Source: Nematopogon swammerdamellus
Taxonomy: Eukaryota > Arthropoda > Insecta > Lepidoptera > Adelidae
Direction of reading: 5' to 3'
NCBI GenBank assembly: GCA_946902875.1
Contig: OX336345.1
Location: forward strand, 13,175,395-13,239,394
Length of the DNA: 64,000 nucleotides
In this document: one piece after another, positions 63,280 through 64,000 of the stretch
Layout: each line of letters starts with the position of its first letter
Position numbering within the stretch: position 1 is the first letter of the stretch
Notes under the pieces: model-generated
What the model saw: only the letters and a program-made list of their open reading frames with translations
The model's database searches: none
What the model was told of the DNA's origin: nothing
Position numbers and translations under genes: made by a program

Positions 63280-63482
63280 TACATTGTTATGCGGGTGACA
63301 GTACAACAGCACACGAATCCTACACCAGTCGCCCTTCAGCCAGGCGGGATGTTGTGCATGAGAAGAGGCGAAGACTTGTGTATGAACTCGAACACTTAGT
63401 TCTATTTCCGAATGAGGCCGTAGTAATTCGGTCGAGTTCAACTCTTCCAAGACACAAGTTAAATACTTCTTATGTCAGGTGT
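63280..63482 (+). pseudogene. LINE RT fragment (YAGD in place of YADD)
   Basis: Reads NIHCYAGDSTTAHESYTSR, then RRDVVHEKRRRLVYELEHL and a stop. This is the RT catalytic block and following helix of a Jockey/CR1-group LINE; the first catalytic Asp is changed to Gly. Confidence 0.75.
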
Positions 63483-64000
63483 CACCTAATTTTGCCGGCG
63501 TGAAGTTAGTATCTATTTACATGGCCAACTGCACAACTCTGTTTTGGATCTAAAATTGCACATACATACATACAGTCAGCCTCCGGCAGGAAAGTGAGAA
63601 TGGATTGTAGTGTTGTGAATCAATCTCTGAAAGAAACAACATTTACGAAACCTCTTTTTCATTTATGACATTAAATTATTTATCTAATAAGGTTTTATTG
63701 AGTGGTTGAAGTACGAAGACAAAACAGGGATAATCGTTTAAAGATCTATCGGCCTCCGCCCGCAGAGGCCACGAACGTGCGCGCTAACAGTACACAATTG
63801 TATTCACTTCTCGGAGGCTATACACGGTGAACAAAAAACCTGTTGAACATCCGAAGGAAGTCAGTTTCAGATACTGAATCGGATGGGCTAGTTTTTTTTT
63901 TAATTCAGACAAAAATTTTCATTTAAAAAAATAGAATTAGTATCACGACCTTTTACTTCTAATGCAAAATACTTTACTCTAGGCGGCGGAGGCGCCCGCG
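63483..64000. other. Dicer intron end of window, no gene seen
   Basis: No exon with Dicer PAZ or RNase III motifs is present. Ends in CG-rich GGCGGAGGCGCCCGCG. Confidence 0.5.

Overview
The window is eukaryotic, almost certainly from a moth or butterfly with a large, repeat-rich genome. Supporting evidence: spliced genes with GT-AG introns, lepidopteran-type Helitron ends, many non-LTR retrotransposon fragments, (TTAGG)n/(CCTAA)n telomere-type repeats and an insect-type Dicer. The species cannot be named. There are no prokaryotic genes, operons or CRISPR arrays. A 200-base run of N (24158-24357) is an assembly gap.

Three host-type genes can be assembled from short exons by matching splice phases. 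(1) On the minus strand at the left edge, a PRADC1-like secreted protein with a protease-associated domain: exons 5447-5336 (signal peptide), 3676-3540 and 1215-1100, continuing past the left edge. (2) On the plus strand, a two-exon THAP zinc-finger gene (15560-15657, 16114-16399) whose 3' end runs into a retrotransposon fragment. (3) On the plus strand, nine consecutive phase-matched exons of a Dicer, probably Dcr-2 (35842-62761). They cover the helicase insertion region, the C-terminal helicase domain and most of the dimerisation (DUF283) domain. The 5' exons (DExD/H half) and 3' exons (PAZ, RNase III) are not in the window.

Nearly everything else is mobile or repetitive DNA. 0-9 kb: LINE relics, an RLE-type LINE (zinc knuckle plus PD-(D/E)xK-like endonuclease), several fold-back MITEs and a perfect 27-bp hairpin. 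9.08-14.21 kb: a 5.1-kb element with about 95-bp terminal inverted repeats and a palindromic 110-bp satellite inside. 15-24 kb: the THAP gene, a mariner-like fold-back element carrying a nested piggyBac-type MITE and a tiny LINE insertion, an RTE-clade LINE with a clean 10-bp target duplication, and another TIR element. 25.17-35.79 kb: two tandem copies of a 5.3-kb unit, each holding telomere-like repeats, a mariner-like MITE, a Helitron with inverted minisatellite arrays and G-rich minisatellites. This unit ends about 50 bp before the first visible Dicer exon. 36-64 kb: Dicer exons separated by introns full of transposons, including a Mutator-like transposase ORF, mariner, hAT, SINE, Jockey/CR1- and R1/I-type LINEs and a 108-bp satellite.

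The most interesting observation is a family of THAP-exon elements resembling P transposons inside Dicer introns. At 62908-63222 a 315-bp element has inverted termini, a perfect 8-bp target duplication and an 80-nt THAP first exon with ATG and splice donor. At 36191-40226 a 4-kb element has related termini and an 80-nt THAP exon of identical length, phase and layout. The 63-kb exon leaves the same splice phase as the Dicer exon before it, so splicing into the next Dicer exon would be in frame.
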